In this document: piece after piece, positions 32,182 through 40,456 of the stretch
Position numbering within the stretch: the stretch's first letter is position 1
Layout: every line of letters begins with the position of its first letter
Assembly: GCA_964353255.1 (NCBI GenBank)
Contig: CAYGVJ010000001.1
Location: 1 to 64,000, forward strand
Length of the DNA: 64,000 nucleotides
Direction of reading: 5' to 3'
From: VFZS01 sp964353255
Lineage (GTDB): Bacteria; Acidobacteriota; Terriglobia; Bryobacterales; Bryobacteraceae
Program-made: the position numbers and the translations under genes
Notes under the pieces: model-generated
What the model saw: the letters and a program-made list of their open reading frames with translations, nothing else
Database searches by the model: none
Told to the model about the DNA's origin: nothing

Positions 32182-33427
32182 CTGAAGCCCGCCCCACTGC
32201 CACCAGGGTCTGCTCGAGCACCGCCGGAGAGTCGGGATCCTCGACGCGTACCACCTCGATCGGTCCCCGTCCCGTGGGGCGCCAGCGCGTGAACATGCGC
32301 GGGCAGGGGTAGCCGGCGAACACGCATACCAGCGACACGCCGCAGGCGGCCGCGGCGTGCTGCCCCGCCGAGTCGTAGCCCACGTACAGCCGGCTCTGCG
32401 CGATCAGGCTGGCGAAATCGGCGAACCAGCCCCGGAAGGTGCGCACCTGGCCCGGGCGGGCCTCGCAGGCAGCGACAGCGCGCCGGACGCGCTCGGCTTC
32501 TTCCCCGCCCGGCCCCTCGTCCACCAGGACCACCAGATCGGTCTGGTTCAAGGCGCGCAGGAGTTCCTGCTCGAAGGGATCCCCGATACGCTTCGCCAGG
32601 TTCTCGCCCACTCCCAGGCTCACGGTGATGAAGGGGCCATGCTCCCAGGCAACCCGCTCAGCCGGGGCGATGTAGGCCTCGGCGGCCTCGACATCGAAGG
32701 TCTCCGCCAGCCAGCGCCGCGTCAACTGGGTGAGGGATTCCTCGCTGTCCTCGCCGTAGGAGCGGCTCTCGAAAAAGAAGTAGCCCTCTTCCGGGCACAC
32801 CGGCAACAGCCCGAGCTGGGTGATACGCGAGTCGGGATCAATGACCAGACTGGCGGGGCGCGCCACTCCCGCCCGCAACCGGTCAGCCGCCTCCAGGCGC
32901 TCGCGCAGCGTTCCGCCCCGGCCGTAGCCTACCGGGAGGTAGCGGACGCGCGGGTCTCCGGCGAACAGTTCGTAGCTCTTGATCCCGGCGGCGAACCAGA
33001 TCTGCGCCTTCGGGAAACGCCGCTTGGCGGCGTCCAGCACCAGGCTGGTGACGGCGATGTCGGCGCCCAGCGTCACGCGGGAGAGCACGAACACGTTCTC
33101 AACCCGGCTCGCCTCCCCCGTGAAGCGGCGCGGCGCGCGCACTCGCCGGTAGCGTGCCGCCAGCTCGGATGCGGCAAACTCCGGCAGGACGCCCGCAATC
33201 ACCTCGGAGAACAGCTCGGCGTAAACCTCCGCCAGCCGCGACTCGAAGCGATCCGAAAGCCCCTCTGCCAGGCCGCCGAACAATGCCCGGCTGGCGCCCA
33301 GATCGTCCGCGGCGCGCTTCGCTAGCTCTCGCAGAAGCTCCGGCGACCACGGCTCGCCCCGGAGACAGGCCTCCAGCAGTCTCGCGGCGTCCTCCGCGTC
33401 TTGGCGGTTAGAGATACTTCCCGACAA
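32120..33427 (-). CDS. Glycosyltransferase family 9-like (heptosyltransferase-type), C-terminus supplied by a MITE
   Basis: A 435-residue protein. The C-terminal half carries GT9-like sequence: VSLGVGENLAKRI, VVLVDEGPGGEEAERV, and ASLIAQSRLYVGYDSAGQHAAAACGVSLVCVFAGYPCPRMFTRW, the nucleotide-sugar-binding region of ADP-heptose:LPS transferases. The first 100 residues are an extra helical region. The last 20 or so residues (EGAEKVL onward) and the stop are encoded by the 32054-32181 element, so the native end was near VAVGRASE. Start is TTG 33427, overlapping mtnP by 20 bases; no better start is visible. Confidence 0.78.
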   Translation of the reverse strand: MSGSISNRQDAEDAARLLEACLRGEPWSPELLRELAKRAADDLGASRALFGGLAEGLSDRFESRLAEVYAELFSEVIAGVLPEFAASELAARYRRVRAPRRFTGEASRVENVFVLSRVTLGADIAVTSLVLDAAKRRFPKAQIWFAAGIKSYELFAGDPRVRYLPVGYGRGGTLRERLEAADRLRAGVARPASLVIDPDSRITQLGLLPVCPEEGYFFFESRSYGEDSEESLTQLTRRWLAETFDVEAAEAYIAPAERVAWEHGPFITVSLGVGENLAKRIGDPFEQELLRALNQTDLVVLVDEGPGGEEAERVRRAVAACEARPGQVRTFRGWFADFASLIAQSRLYVGYDSAGQHAAAACGVSLVCVFAGYPCPRMFTRWRPTGRGPIEVVRVEDPDSPAVLEQTLVAVGRASEGAEKVLHRLKSVPRRPAKP

Positions 33428-34277
33428 GCAGTTCGAGCCTCTTCCGCGTGGCCTCGGGCACCAGGCGGCGGTCGGTGATGATCGCGTGCTCGAGCTCCGA
33501 GCCGCACTTGCAAGCGCGCTGCCCGGGTATTTCGGCCACCGCCCGCGCCACCACCTTGGCGGCGTTCTCGGCGTTCTTGATCAGGTTGGCCACGATCTCA
33601 TCCACTGTGACCGCGTCGTGGTGCGGATGCCAGCAGTCGTAGTCGGTCACCATGGCCACCGTCACGTAACAAATCTCGGCTTCCCGAGCGAGTTTCGCTT
33701 CCTGCAAGTTGGTCATGCCGATGACGTCCATGCCCCAACTGCGGTACAGGCTCGACTCGGCCTTGGTGGAAAACGCCGGGCCTTCCATACATAAGTAGGT
33801 CCCGCCGCACGTAGCTCTCACGCCCTCGGCCAGGCACGCCGCGTGCATTACCTCCGCCAACTGCGGGCAAATCGGGTCGGCGAAGCTGATGTGGACCACC
33901 AGGCCGTCGCCGAAAAACGTCGAGGCCCGCCCGCGCGTGCGGTCGTAAAACTGGTCCGGGATGAGGAAGTCGAGCGGGCGGTGCTCTTCCTTGAGCGAAC
34001 CCACGGCGCTGAGCGAGATGATCCGCTCCACCCCCAGTGTTTTGAAGCCGTAAATGTTGGCGCGGAAGTTCAACTCCGAGGGCGAAAGCCTATGGCCCCG
34101 CCCATGCCGTGCCAGAAAAGCCACTTCGCGCCCGGCGAGCCGCCCGACCGTGTAGGCGTCCGAGGGCGCGCCCCAGGGCGTGTCAATGGCCGTCTCCTGC
34201 TCCACCTCGAAGCCGGGCATCGAGTACAGCCCGCTGCCGCCGATGATGCCGATGTGGGGTGTCAATGTGCGCTCCAT
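33408..34277 (-). CDS. mtnP: S-methyl-5'-thioadenosine phosphorylase
   Basis: Splits methylthioadenosine into adenine and methylthioribose-1-phosphate in methionine salvage and polyamine recycling. The 289-residue protein has IGIIGGSGLYSMPGF, the phosphate-binding RHGRGHRLSPSELNFRANIY, YLCMEGPAFSTKAES, GMTNLQEAKLAREAEICY and VTDYDCWH, all typical of MTAP. ATG 34277 lies three bases after the upstream oxidoreductase stop. No other methionine-salvage gene is nearby. Confidence 0.96.
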   Translation of the reverse strand: MERTLTPHIGIIGGSGLYSMPGFEVEQETAIDTPWGAPSDAYTVGRLAGREVAFLARHGRGHRLSPSELNFRANIYGFKTLGVERIISLSAVGSLKEEHRPLDFLIPDQFYDRTRGRASTFFGDGLVVHISFADPICPQLAEVMHAACLAEGVRATCGGTYLCMEGPAFSTKAESSLYRSWGMDVIGMTNLQEAKLAREAEICYVTVAMVTDYDCWHPHHDAVTVDEIVANLIKNAENAAKVVARAVAEIPGQRACKCGSELEHAIITDRRLVPEATRKRLELLVGKYL

Positions 34278-34280
34278 TGG

Positions 34281-35483
34281 CTAGGTGATCTCTTCCTTCA
34301 CCGGATCCCAGCGCAGGGTGCGGCCCTGGCGGTAGGAGTCCACGGCCATACGGGTGGCGATCGAGACCCGGAAGCCCACCTCGAACGGACAGTTCGGCTC
34401 CTTGCCTGTGCGGATGCAATCGAGGAAGTCCTGCATGTGGGCGTTGGGGGCGGTCTTGCTCTGGCCCAGCAGCTCCGTGCCCTCGGGCCGGTTCACCTTC
34501 TGCGGCAGGTAGCGGATCTGCTGGCCGTGGGAAATGGTGCCGTCGGCGCCCAGCACGTCTTCGGTGACGCCGAGATGGTTGTTGCCGAAACCGGACTCCC
34601 AGGTGAACAGCAGCTCCTCGGGGTGCTCCATGGCCACGTTCATGGTGTCCGGCACCTCGCGCCCGTCTTTCCACAAGTAAATGCCGCCCACCGTAGTTAC
34701 AGCCTTCGGTATCTGAAGCTTCAACACCTTGTACCAGAAAGCAAGCTGATGGCACATATTCTCGTAAAAATTCCCGCCCGAGTAATCCCAGAAGTAGCGC
34801 CAGTTCTGAAAGCGGTTGGCATCGAAGGCGCGCTGCGGCGCTTCTCCCAGGAAGGACTTCCAGATGATGTTCTCCTCGGTCATGTCCGGGAAGACGGGGC
34901 GGGCCCATTGCGGCTTGCCGTGCGGCGTGTTGCGGAACATGTGGGCGTGGATGAAGGTGATCTGGCCCACGTAGCCGGTGGCCAGGAAAGCCGCCGCGTC
35001 GGTGATCTGGCCGCTCGAACAGGCCTGGTGGCCGATCTGGACGGTGCGCTTGGCGGCGCGCTGGACAGCGGCGCGCATGCGCCTGGCGTGCTCGACGGTG
35101 AAGGCCATGGTCTTTTCCTGGTAAACGTGCTTGCCGGCCTCCAGGGCCGCGACGAAGTGCTCGCAGTGCAGGTGCTGCGGGGTGGCGATGAGCACCGCGT
35201 CGATGCTCTGGTCGTCGAGCAGATAGCGGTAGTCCAGATAGGTGGCGGCGCCGGGGACCAGCTTCTTGGCGTCTTCCAGCCGCCGCGTGTAGACGTCGGC
35301 GAAGGCCACGAACTCGATGTTGGCGCAGGCCAGCGCCTCGCGCACAAGCTGCATGCCCCGGTCGCCCGGCCCGATGATGCCCAGCCGGATGCGCTCGTTG
35401 GCCCCCAGCACGCTCGCGGGCACGGCCAGCGTTCCGGCCAGCCCGGTGGTCACTTTCCCGATGAAATGGCGACGTGAATCCAT
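34281..35483 (-). CDS. Gfo/Idh/MocA-family oxidoreductase, Tat-exported
   Basis: A 400-residue NAD(P)-dependent oxidoreductase with a twin-arginine leader (SRRHFIGKVTTGLAGTLAVPASVLGA). The Rossmann motif is GIIGPGDRG. The usual EKP appears as EKT (HVYQEKTMAF), and a His-rich C-terminal active-site stretch follows (GGNFYENMCHQLAFWYKV). ATG 35483 has GAAGGGG upstream; an earlier ATG at 35504 lacks one. The substrate is probably a sugar derivative in the periplasm. It leads a run with mtnP and the GT9 gene, with the secreted nitrilase-like gene 35 bases upstream. Confidence 0.88.
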   Translation of the reverse strand: MDSRRHFIGKVTTGLAGTLAVPASVLGANERIRLGIIGPGDRGMQLVREALACANIEFVAFADVYTRRLEDAKKLVPGAATYLDYRYLLDDQSIDAVLIATPQHLHCEHFVAALEAGKHVYQEKTMAFTVEHARRMRAAVQRAAKRTVQIGHQACSSGQITDAAAFLATGYVGQITFIHAHMFRNTPHGKPQWARPVFPDMTEENIIWKSFLGEAPQRAFDANRFQNWRYFWDYSGGNFYENMCHQLAFWYKVLKLQIPKAVTTVGGIYLWKDGREVPDTMNVAMEHPEELLFTWESGFGNNHLGVTEDVLGADGTISHGQQIRYLPQKVNRPEGTELLGQSKTAPNAHMQDFLDCIRTGKEPNCPFEVGFRVSIATRMAVDSYRQGRTLRWDPVKEEIT

Positions 35484-35518
35484 GGTTTGAACCCCTTCAA
35501 TCATAGCATTGCGGCGGC

Positions 35519-36826
35519 TCAGGGCCTCCGCATGGGCACATCCAGACGCAGCTCGCGGAAGAAGCGGGCGCGCATTTCGCCGAGCCACGGGTCGGCGTAG
35601 CGGCGGGCCAGGTCGATGGTGGCGAGAGCCGCAGTGCCGCGCTCCTTCGCCACGGCCACGGTGGCGCCGTCGGGATCCAGGATGTAAGTGGGATGGTCGT
35701 AGCCCGAAGCCGCCAGGAACACGTGGTTCTCGATAGCGCGGGCCTTGGGCAGCGCCTCGTAGCCGCCCCAGATGGGCAGCAGGACGATCTCGGCGCCGCC
35801 CAGGGCCAGGGCGCGGGCCGGGTCGGCGTACTGTAGGTCCCAGCAAATCATGATGCCCAACTTACCGAAGTCGGCCTGAAAGACGGGGTAGTCGTTGCCC
35901 GGCGTGAGGCCGCCTTCGATCTCCTCCCGCGGCAGATACACCTTGCGGTACTTACCCGCCACGCGGCCCTGGCGGTCGATGAGCACTGCGGTGTTGTAGA
36001 TAGCGATGCCTTCGCGCTCGTACAGGCCCGCCACAAGGTACGTGTTCCGACGGCGGGCCACCTCGCCCAGGCGGTTCGTGGTGGGACCCGGTACGGTCTC
36101 CGCCACGTCAGCGTACTTCTTGCCGGTGGCCACCACGGTGATGCCCTCGGGCAGCAGAACCAGGTCGGTTGGGCCGGGCACGACCTTCTCGATGACCTCG
36201 AGGAATTGCCGGACGCTCTCCGCCGCCGCGCCGGTGGTCTTGGGCGGCCGGTAGTTGATGGCGGCGAGGCGGACGGGCCTGGCGGCGGGCGCGGGGACGG
36301 CTTCGAGCGACACGTCGTCCCACCACACGGTGGTGTAGGGCGCGTTTTGCAGGAAGAGCTGAATCTTGACGGCGGCGGCCTTCTCAGGAGCGGGGGCTTC
36401 CGCGGCGATGCGCCTCCACTCGCCCTCGGGGATGACCCGCCAGGCGTACTCGGGCTGGCCGGCGCGTCTGCCGCCGGCGTCGATCCAGTCCAGCCGGGCG
36501 ACGACGTCCAGCGGCTCGTAGCGCGGCGCCTCGAGGCGATACCAGGCGGTCAGGCGGTACCACTTGCCAGGCTCGACCCCGGTGGCCGTGTACTCCCAAC
36601 CCCCAAAGGCCGCGGCGTTGCTGTTCCCGGAAATGGCCAGCGAGCCGGGCTGGCCGCGCGAATGGACGCGGTCCACGAAAGTCCGCGGGGCGATCTCGGC
36701 GCGCGCCGCCCACCGTTGCCATCCCGGCGGCAGACCGTCGGCGCCGGCTTCGAAACCCGATTGATGAAGCGGAAGCTGCGCGCCCAAGGCCAGGCTCGCC
36801 GACAACAACCAGAGTGCGTGTTTCAT
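35519..36826 (-). CDS. Secreted carbon-nitrogen hydrolase (nitrilase superfamily) with N-terminal beta domain
   Basis: A 435-residue exported protein. After the signal peptide (LWLLSASLALGAQ), residues 20-185 form a beta-sandwich-like domain (LPPGWQRW, KWYRLTAWYRLEAP, APYTTVWWDDVSLEAVPAP), similar to carbohydrate-binding modules. Residues 188-430 are a nitrilase-type hydrolase with the complete Glu-Lys-Cys triad: LLPEGI, KYRKVYLPREE and MICWDLQYAD. Most nitrilase-superfamily enzymes are cytoplasmic, so a signal peptide plus binding module is unusual; it suggests an extracytoplasmic amidase acting on polymer-linked amides. ATG 36826. Confidence 0.88.
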   Translation of the reverse strand: MKHALWLLSASLALGAQLPLHQSGFEAGADGLPPGWQRWAARAEIAPRTFVDRVHSRGQPGSLAISGNSNAAAFGGWEYTATGVEPGKWYRLTAWYRLEAPRYEPLDVVARLDWIDAGGRRAGQPEYAWRVIPEGEWRRIAAEAPAPEKAAAVKIQLFLQNAPYTTVWWDDVSLEAVPAPAARPVRLAAINYRPPKTTGAAAESVRQFLEVIEKVVPGPTDLVLLPEGITVVATGKKYADVAETVPGPTTNRLGEVARRRNTYLVAGLYEREGIAIYNTAVLIDRQGRVAGKYRKVYLPREEIEGGLTPGNDYPVFQADFGKLGIMICWDLQYADPARALALGGAEIVLLPIWGGYEALPKARAIENHVFLAASGYDHPTYILDPDGATVAVAKERGTAALATIDLARRYADPWLGEMRARFFRELRLDVPMRRP

Positions 36827-36888
36827 GGGTAAGAGTATATGACGATGCGCCCGGCCTCAGCGGCCGGGCGCGGCTTCGCAGGCTGAAG

Positions 36889-37460
36889 ACGCTGCTGAAA
36901 AAGTCAGTTTCTGCGGCAGAGCTTAGTTCGGGCTGTGTTGATTCGCGCGAAGAATCACGCCCGCGAGGCCCGCTAAGGGCCTCCGCGAGCCCTTGGGAAG
37001 GCTTTTTGTGCCCGTTTGGACACACTTCGGCCTGGGCTTACGCGGCCTGAACCGCCAGCGTCTTCAGGCGGGTCAGGTTGTACGCGCTCAGCGCCAGGGT
37101 GAACATCCACCCGACCAGGGCGCGGCCGCGGCGACAGAAGGTTGTAGTCGAGCTGCTCCATCAGCAGCCGTTCGCTGCGCACTGAGAACAGGACTTCGAG
37201 CAGCAGGGCGCGCAAAAGCTTCTCGGGCGCGATCGACGGCCGATCGAGCCGCGAGTACAGTCGAGCGAACTCGGTGGAAAGCTGACTGAGAGCCCGGTCC
37301 GTCATCCCACGGATGGCCCGCCAGGGGTGATCGGACGGCACTCTCTCCTCGGGGGAGAGGTAGCTGACCATGGCGTTCTGATTGAGGTCCTCTCCACGGA
37401 TAAAACAAAGACGACAAAAAATGTTTCAAGGATACAGTCGACTTACTTTTTCAGCACCGT
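36889..37460. mobile_element. Deleted IS element (572 bp), CTGAAG direct repeats
   Basis: The ends are ACGCTGCTGAAAAAGTCAG (36889-36907) and, read inward from the right, ACGGTGCTGAAAAAGTAAG (37442-37460). CTGAAG flanks as a direct repeat (36883-36888, 37461-37466). Inside is a transposase lacking its middle. With the flanks joined, the empty site reads CAGGCTGAAGCGTGCGCCACGAAG-like, itself resembling an interspersed palindrome. This element accounts for most of the 655-bp gap between the nitrilase-like and thioredoxin/NHL genes. Confidence 0.8.
37038..37371 (-). pseudogene. Transposase remnant, DUF772-type (IS5/IS1182-like)
   Basis: From ATG 37371 the frame reads MVSYLSPEERVPSDHPWRAIR, then LDRPSIAPEKLLRALLLEVLFSVRSERLLMEQLDYNLL, a classic DUF772 transposase N-terminus. 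The catalytic middle is missing: directly after YNLL the sequence continues in a different frame as GWMFTLALSAYNLTRLKTLAVQAA and stops at 37038, which is the usual C-terminus of this family. Roughly 1 kb with the DDE residues is therefore deleted out of frame. It cannot be active. Confidence 0.85.
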
Positions 37461-37481
37461 CTGAAGCGTGCGCCACGAAGC

Positions 37482-39503
37482 TCACTGTGCTCGGCCCGGG
37501 TCCTTGACTGGCACCGTGAACTCGAGCGTCGCCGGCGCGCCTGCCGCCACCTGCACGGGAGCCCTCAGGCGCACCAGGTCCACGAAGCAGGCGGTGGATT
37601 TCTCGGTGCAGTAGTAGACCACCGCATCCACGGTCACCTCTGTCTGGCCGGCGGCGGCAGCCAGCGGCACTGCCAGCGGGAACTGTGGATTGTGCAGGTC
37701 GAACGCCTCAGGCTCGACCTCGAACCTGACCGCCTGCGGGTTGCCAGACTTCCAGTGGAAGTAGAACGGAGCGCCTTTGGCGAGCTTGTAGCCCGCCGGC
37801 AGAGCCAGCGCCAGGCGCAGGACGCCCTGCCCGGGCCGAACCTTCACCGGCGGCAATTCCACCAAGCGTCCGCGGAAGCGCTCCACCTCCAGGCGCGCCA
37901 GCTTGGTCTGGTTGGAGAATTCCAACGTGCGGACCTCCTTGGCGGCCAGATCGACCACGCGGATCAGGTGATTGTTCGTGTCGGCGACGAACAGCTTGCC
38001 CTGGAGGAACACCAGCCCGCCCGGCTCGTTGAAAGCCGCCTCGGCGAGCTTGCCGTCGCGCCAACCGGGCTTTCCCGTGCCGGCGAGCGTGGTGCTTGTG
38101 CCGCGGGCCGGGTCGATGATCTTGATCTTCGAGTTGTAGGTGTCGGCGACGTAGAGCAGGCCTCCGTGGAAGACCACCCCCAGCGGGTGCTGGAGCCGGG
38201 CGTACGGGCGCGTGCCGTCGCGGTCCCCGAACTCGAAGAGATCCTCGCCGATCAGCGTGCCCACCCGGCCTGACGCGCCCAGATCCGCCCAGCGGACGGA
38301 GCTGCTCTCGCTGTCGGCGAAGTACAGGCGCTTTCCGTCGGTGGTGATGCCGCTGGGCTGAGCCAGCGCGGCGCTCGAGAGCGGTCCGTCGATGCGCGCT
38401 TCGCGGTCCGACCCGGCGTAGGGCTGCGCCGCGTGGGTCGCCAGGTCCGCCACCCAGAGCTGGTGCGATCCCGCCATGGCGATGTAGAGCTGGCCCGCGT
38501 GAACCACGATGTCCCAGGGCGAGTTCAGGTCCACGGCTGTCCCTCGCCCCGCGACGCCGAGACCGCGGGCCTGCCGGCCGGTTCCCAGCACCGTAGTCAC
38601 CTGGCGCGTGCGCAGATTCGCGGCACGGATGGCGTGGTTGTCCGTGTCGGCGATGTATAGAACTTCCCCGTCCACCGCCGTGCCCTGTGGGTGGTTGAAC
38701 TCGGCCGTCTCGAACGGGCCGTCCCGGAAGCCGGCCTCGCCGCTGCCAATGACCTCCTCGATGGCCCCCTCGGCGCTGGTGATCAGGATGCGGTTGTGGT
38801 TGGAGTCCGTGATGTGCAGCCTGCTTCGGGCGGGGTCGGCCGAGACCTTTCCGGGAAAAGCCAGCAGCGTACTCGCGCGGCGGCTCTCTTCCAGCGCCGG
38901 CGGAAGCGGGCCACGCCGGAGCTCGCCGCGGGCATCGAAGTGCCGGATGGTCTCCCGGATGGCCGCATCCAGCGGCTCGAAAACGCCCTCACCCGAGCGC
39001 TCCCCGATGATCTTCCCGCGGGGGTTGATCAGCACCACGGTGGGCCAGCCGCTGACACCATAACTGCGCCAGACTTCCAGCGCGTGGTCGTTGACTACAG
39101 GGTGACGGATGCCGTAACGCAAGATGGCCTGCCGGATCTGTTCGGTGTCCCGCTCGTTCAGAAACTTCGCCGAGTGCACGCCGATCACCACCAGCTCGCT
39201 CGTGTACTTCTCTTCCAGCTTTCGCAGGTCCGGCAGGATGTGCATGCAGTTGATGCAGCAGAACGTCCAGAAATCCAGCAGGACGATCTTGCCGCGGAGC
39301 CCGCGCAGGGTCAGGCGGCCCTCCGTGTTCAGCCACTCGAGCTGCGGCGGGAACTCCGGCGCGCTGATGGTCCCCTCGAACAGTTCCCCGGTTGACAGCT
39401 TGCCCTCCTTGGCCAACGAACGGCTCTGCTGGCCCTGGCAGTAGCCCACCACGGCCAGCAACCCCAGCAGCAGCGACACTCCCATCCCGGGCAAGCGCTT
39501 CAT
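37482..39503 (-). CDS. Exported thioredoxin-like/NHL-repeat protein, NHLRC2-like
   Basis: A 673-residue protein with a signal segment (LLLGLLAVVGYCQG). The thioredoxin/TlpA-like domain contains LRGKIVLLDFWTFCCINCMHILPDLRKLEEKY, so the redox motif is CCINC as in NHLRC2. Next is an NHL propeller of about six blades (ITDSNHNRILITS, YIADTDNHAIRAAN, YVADTYNSKIKIID, FVADTNNHLIRVVD). The C-terminal beta domain (AVVYYCTEKSTACFVD) also has cysteines. It is probably a periplasmic redox protein; the partner is unknown. ATG 39503 follows GGGAGA. Confidence 0.9.
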   Translation of the reverse strand: MKRLPGMGVSLLLGLLAVVGYCQGQQSRSLAKEGKLSTGELFEGTISAPEFPPQLEWLNTEGRLTLRGLRGKIVLLDFWTFCCINCMHILPDLRKLEEKYTSELVVIGVHSAKFLNERDTEQIRQAILRYGIRHPVVNDHALEVWRSYGVSGWPTVVLINPRGKIIGERSGEGVFEPLDAAIRETIRHFDARGELRRGPLPPALEESRRASTLLAFPGKVSADPARSRLHITDSNHNRILITSAEGAIEEVIGSGEAGFRDGPFETAEFNHPQGTAVDGEVLYIADTDNHAIRAANLRTRQVTTVLGTGRQARGLGVAGRGTAVDLNSPWDIVVHAGQLYIAMAGSHQLWVADLATHAAQPYAGSDREARIDGPLSSAALAQPSGITTDGKRLYFADSESSSVRWADLGASGRVGTLIGEDLFEFGDRDGTRPYARLQHPLGVVFHGGLLYVADTYNSKIKIIDPARGTSTTLAGTGKPGWRDGKLAEAAFNEPGGLVFLQGKLFVADTNNHLIRVVDLAAKEVRTLEFSNQTKLARLEVERFRGRLVELPPVKVRPGQGVLRLALALPAGYKLAKGAPFYFHWKSGNPQAVRFEVEPEAFDLHNPQFPLAVPLAAAAGQTEVTVDAVVYYCTEKSTACFVDLVRLRAPVQVAAGAPATLEFTVPVKDPGRAQ

Positions 39504-39534
39504 GTGGTCTCCCAGAGGAATCCCGGCTCTACCT

Positions 39535-40419
39535 CTATTCTAGCGGGAGCAGGCCGCGCGTCTTGAGCCAGTCGGCCAGGCGCCCGGCCCAGGTGGAGAG
39601 CACCGGGTCGCTGGGAGCCAGGCCCACGCCATGCTTGCCGCGCTCGTAGATGTGCATCTCGGCGGGCACACCGGCCTTGCGCAGCGCCAGGTAGAACAGG
39701 ATGCTGTTCTCCGGCGGCACGCCCTGGTCTGCGGTGGTGTGGAACAGAAAGGTGGGGGGCGTCTGCGGGGTGACCTGTTTCTCGTTGGAGAGCAACTCGA
39801 GGAGCTGGGGGTCGGGGTTCTCGCCGAGTAAGTTGGTGCGGGAGCCGCGGTGCACGTGCTCGGTGGCGAGAGAAATCACCGGGTAGGCCAGGATCAGGAA
39901 GTCGGGCCGTGAGCTGATGCGTTCGACCGGGTCGGCAGCCTCCGGCTGGCCGGCGTCAAAATGGGTCCCGGCCGTCGAGGCCAGGTGGCCCCCGGCGGAA
40001 AAGCCCCAGATGCCGGTGCGGTCCGGCGCAATGCCGAATTCGCGGGCGCGCAGGCGGACGGTGCGGATGGCACGCTGCGCGTCCTGGAGCGGTGCGGGAT
40101 GGTGATAGCGCGGGCCCAGGCGGTACTTCAGCACGAACGCCGCCACGCCCAACGAGTTCAGCCACTGGGCGATTTGCCGGCCTTCGTGGTCCATGGCCAG
40201 GGTGCGATATGCGCCTCCGGGGCAGACCACTACGCCGGTCCGGACCGCGTTTTCCGGCAGTGGCAGGTAAATGCTCAGCGTGGGCCGGTCGGCGTCTTCA
40301 TTGCCGACGGCGCCGGGGGCACCGTCCGGCCAAAGCAGCTCGGTTTTTGGCTCCTGGGCGGCTGCCTGGCCCAGGCTCGCGACCAGCAAAGCGAAGATGA
40401 CGTGGAGCATGAAGTCCAT
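39535..40419 (-). CDS. Secreted alpha/beta-hydrolase (acetyl-xylan-esterase/BD-FAE-like)
   Basis: A 294-residue esterase with a signal peptide (VIFALLVASLGQAAAQ). It has the oxyanion segment VVVCPGGAYRTLAMDHEG, the nucleophile elbow GFSAGG, and a C-terminal His region (YERGKHGVGL) with an acid in the HTTADQGVPPENS segment. The CPGGAY...HEG pattern is typical of secreted carbohydrate esterases that deacetylate or deferuloylate plant polysaccharides. It lies 31 bases after the start of the thioredoxin/NHL gene, on the same strand and upstream of it. Confidence 0.88.
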   Translation of the reverse strand: MDFMLHVIFALLVASLGQAAAQEPKTELLWPDGAPGAVGNEDADRPTLSIYLPLPENAVRTGVVVCPGGAYRTLAMDHEGRQIAQWLNSLGVAAFVLKYRLGPRYHHPAPLQDAQRAIRTVRLRAREFGIAPDRTGIWGFSAGGHLASTAGTHFDAGQPEAADPVERISSRPDFLILAYPVISLATEHVHRGSRTNLLGENPDPQLLELLSNEKQVTPQTPPTFLFHTTADQGVPPENSILFYLALRKAGVPAEMHIYERGKHGVGLAPSDPVLSTWAGRLADWLKTRGLLPLE

Positions 40420-40456
40420 GCTACTAGAGACGCCGGCCCGGCTACAGCAGACAGGC

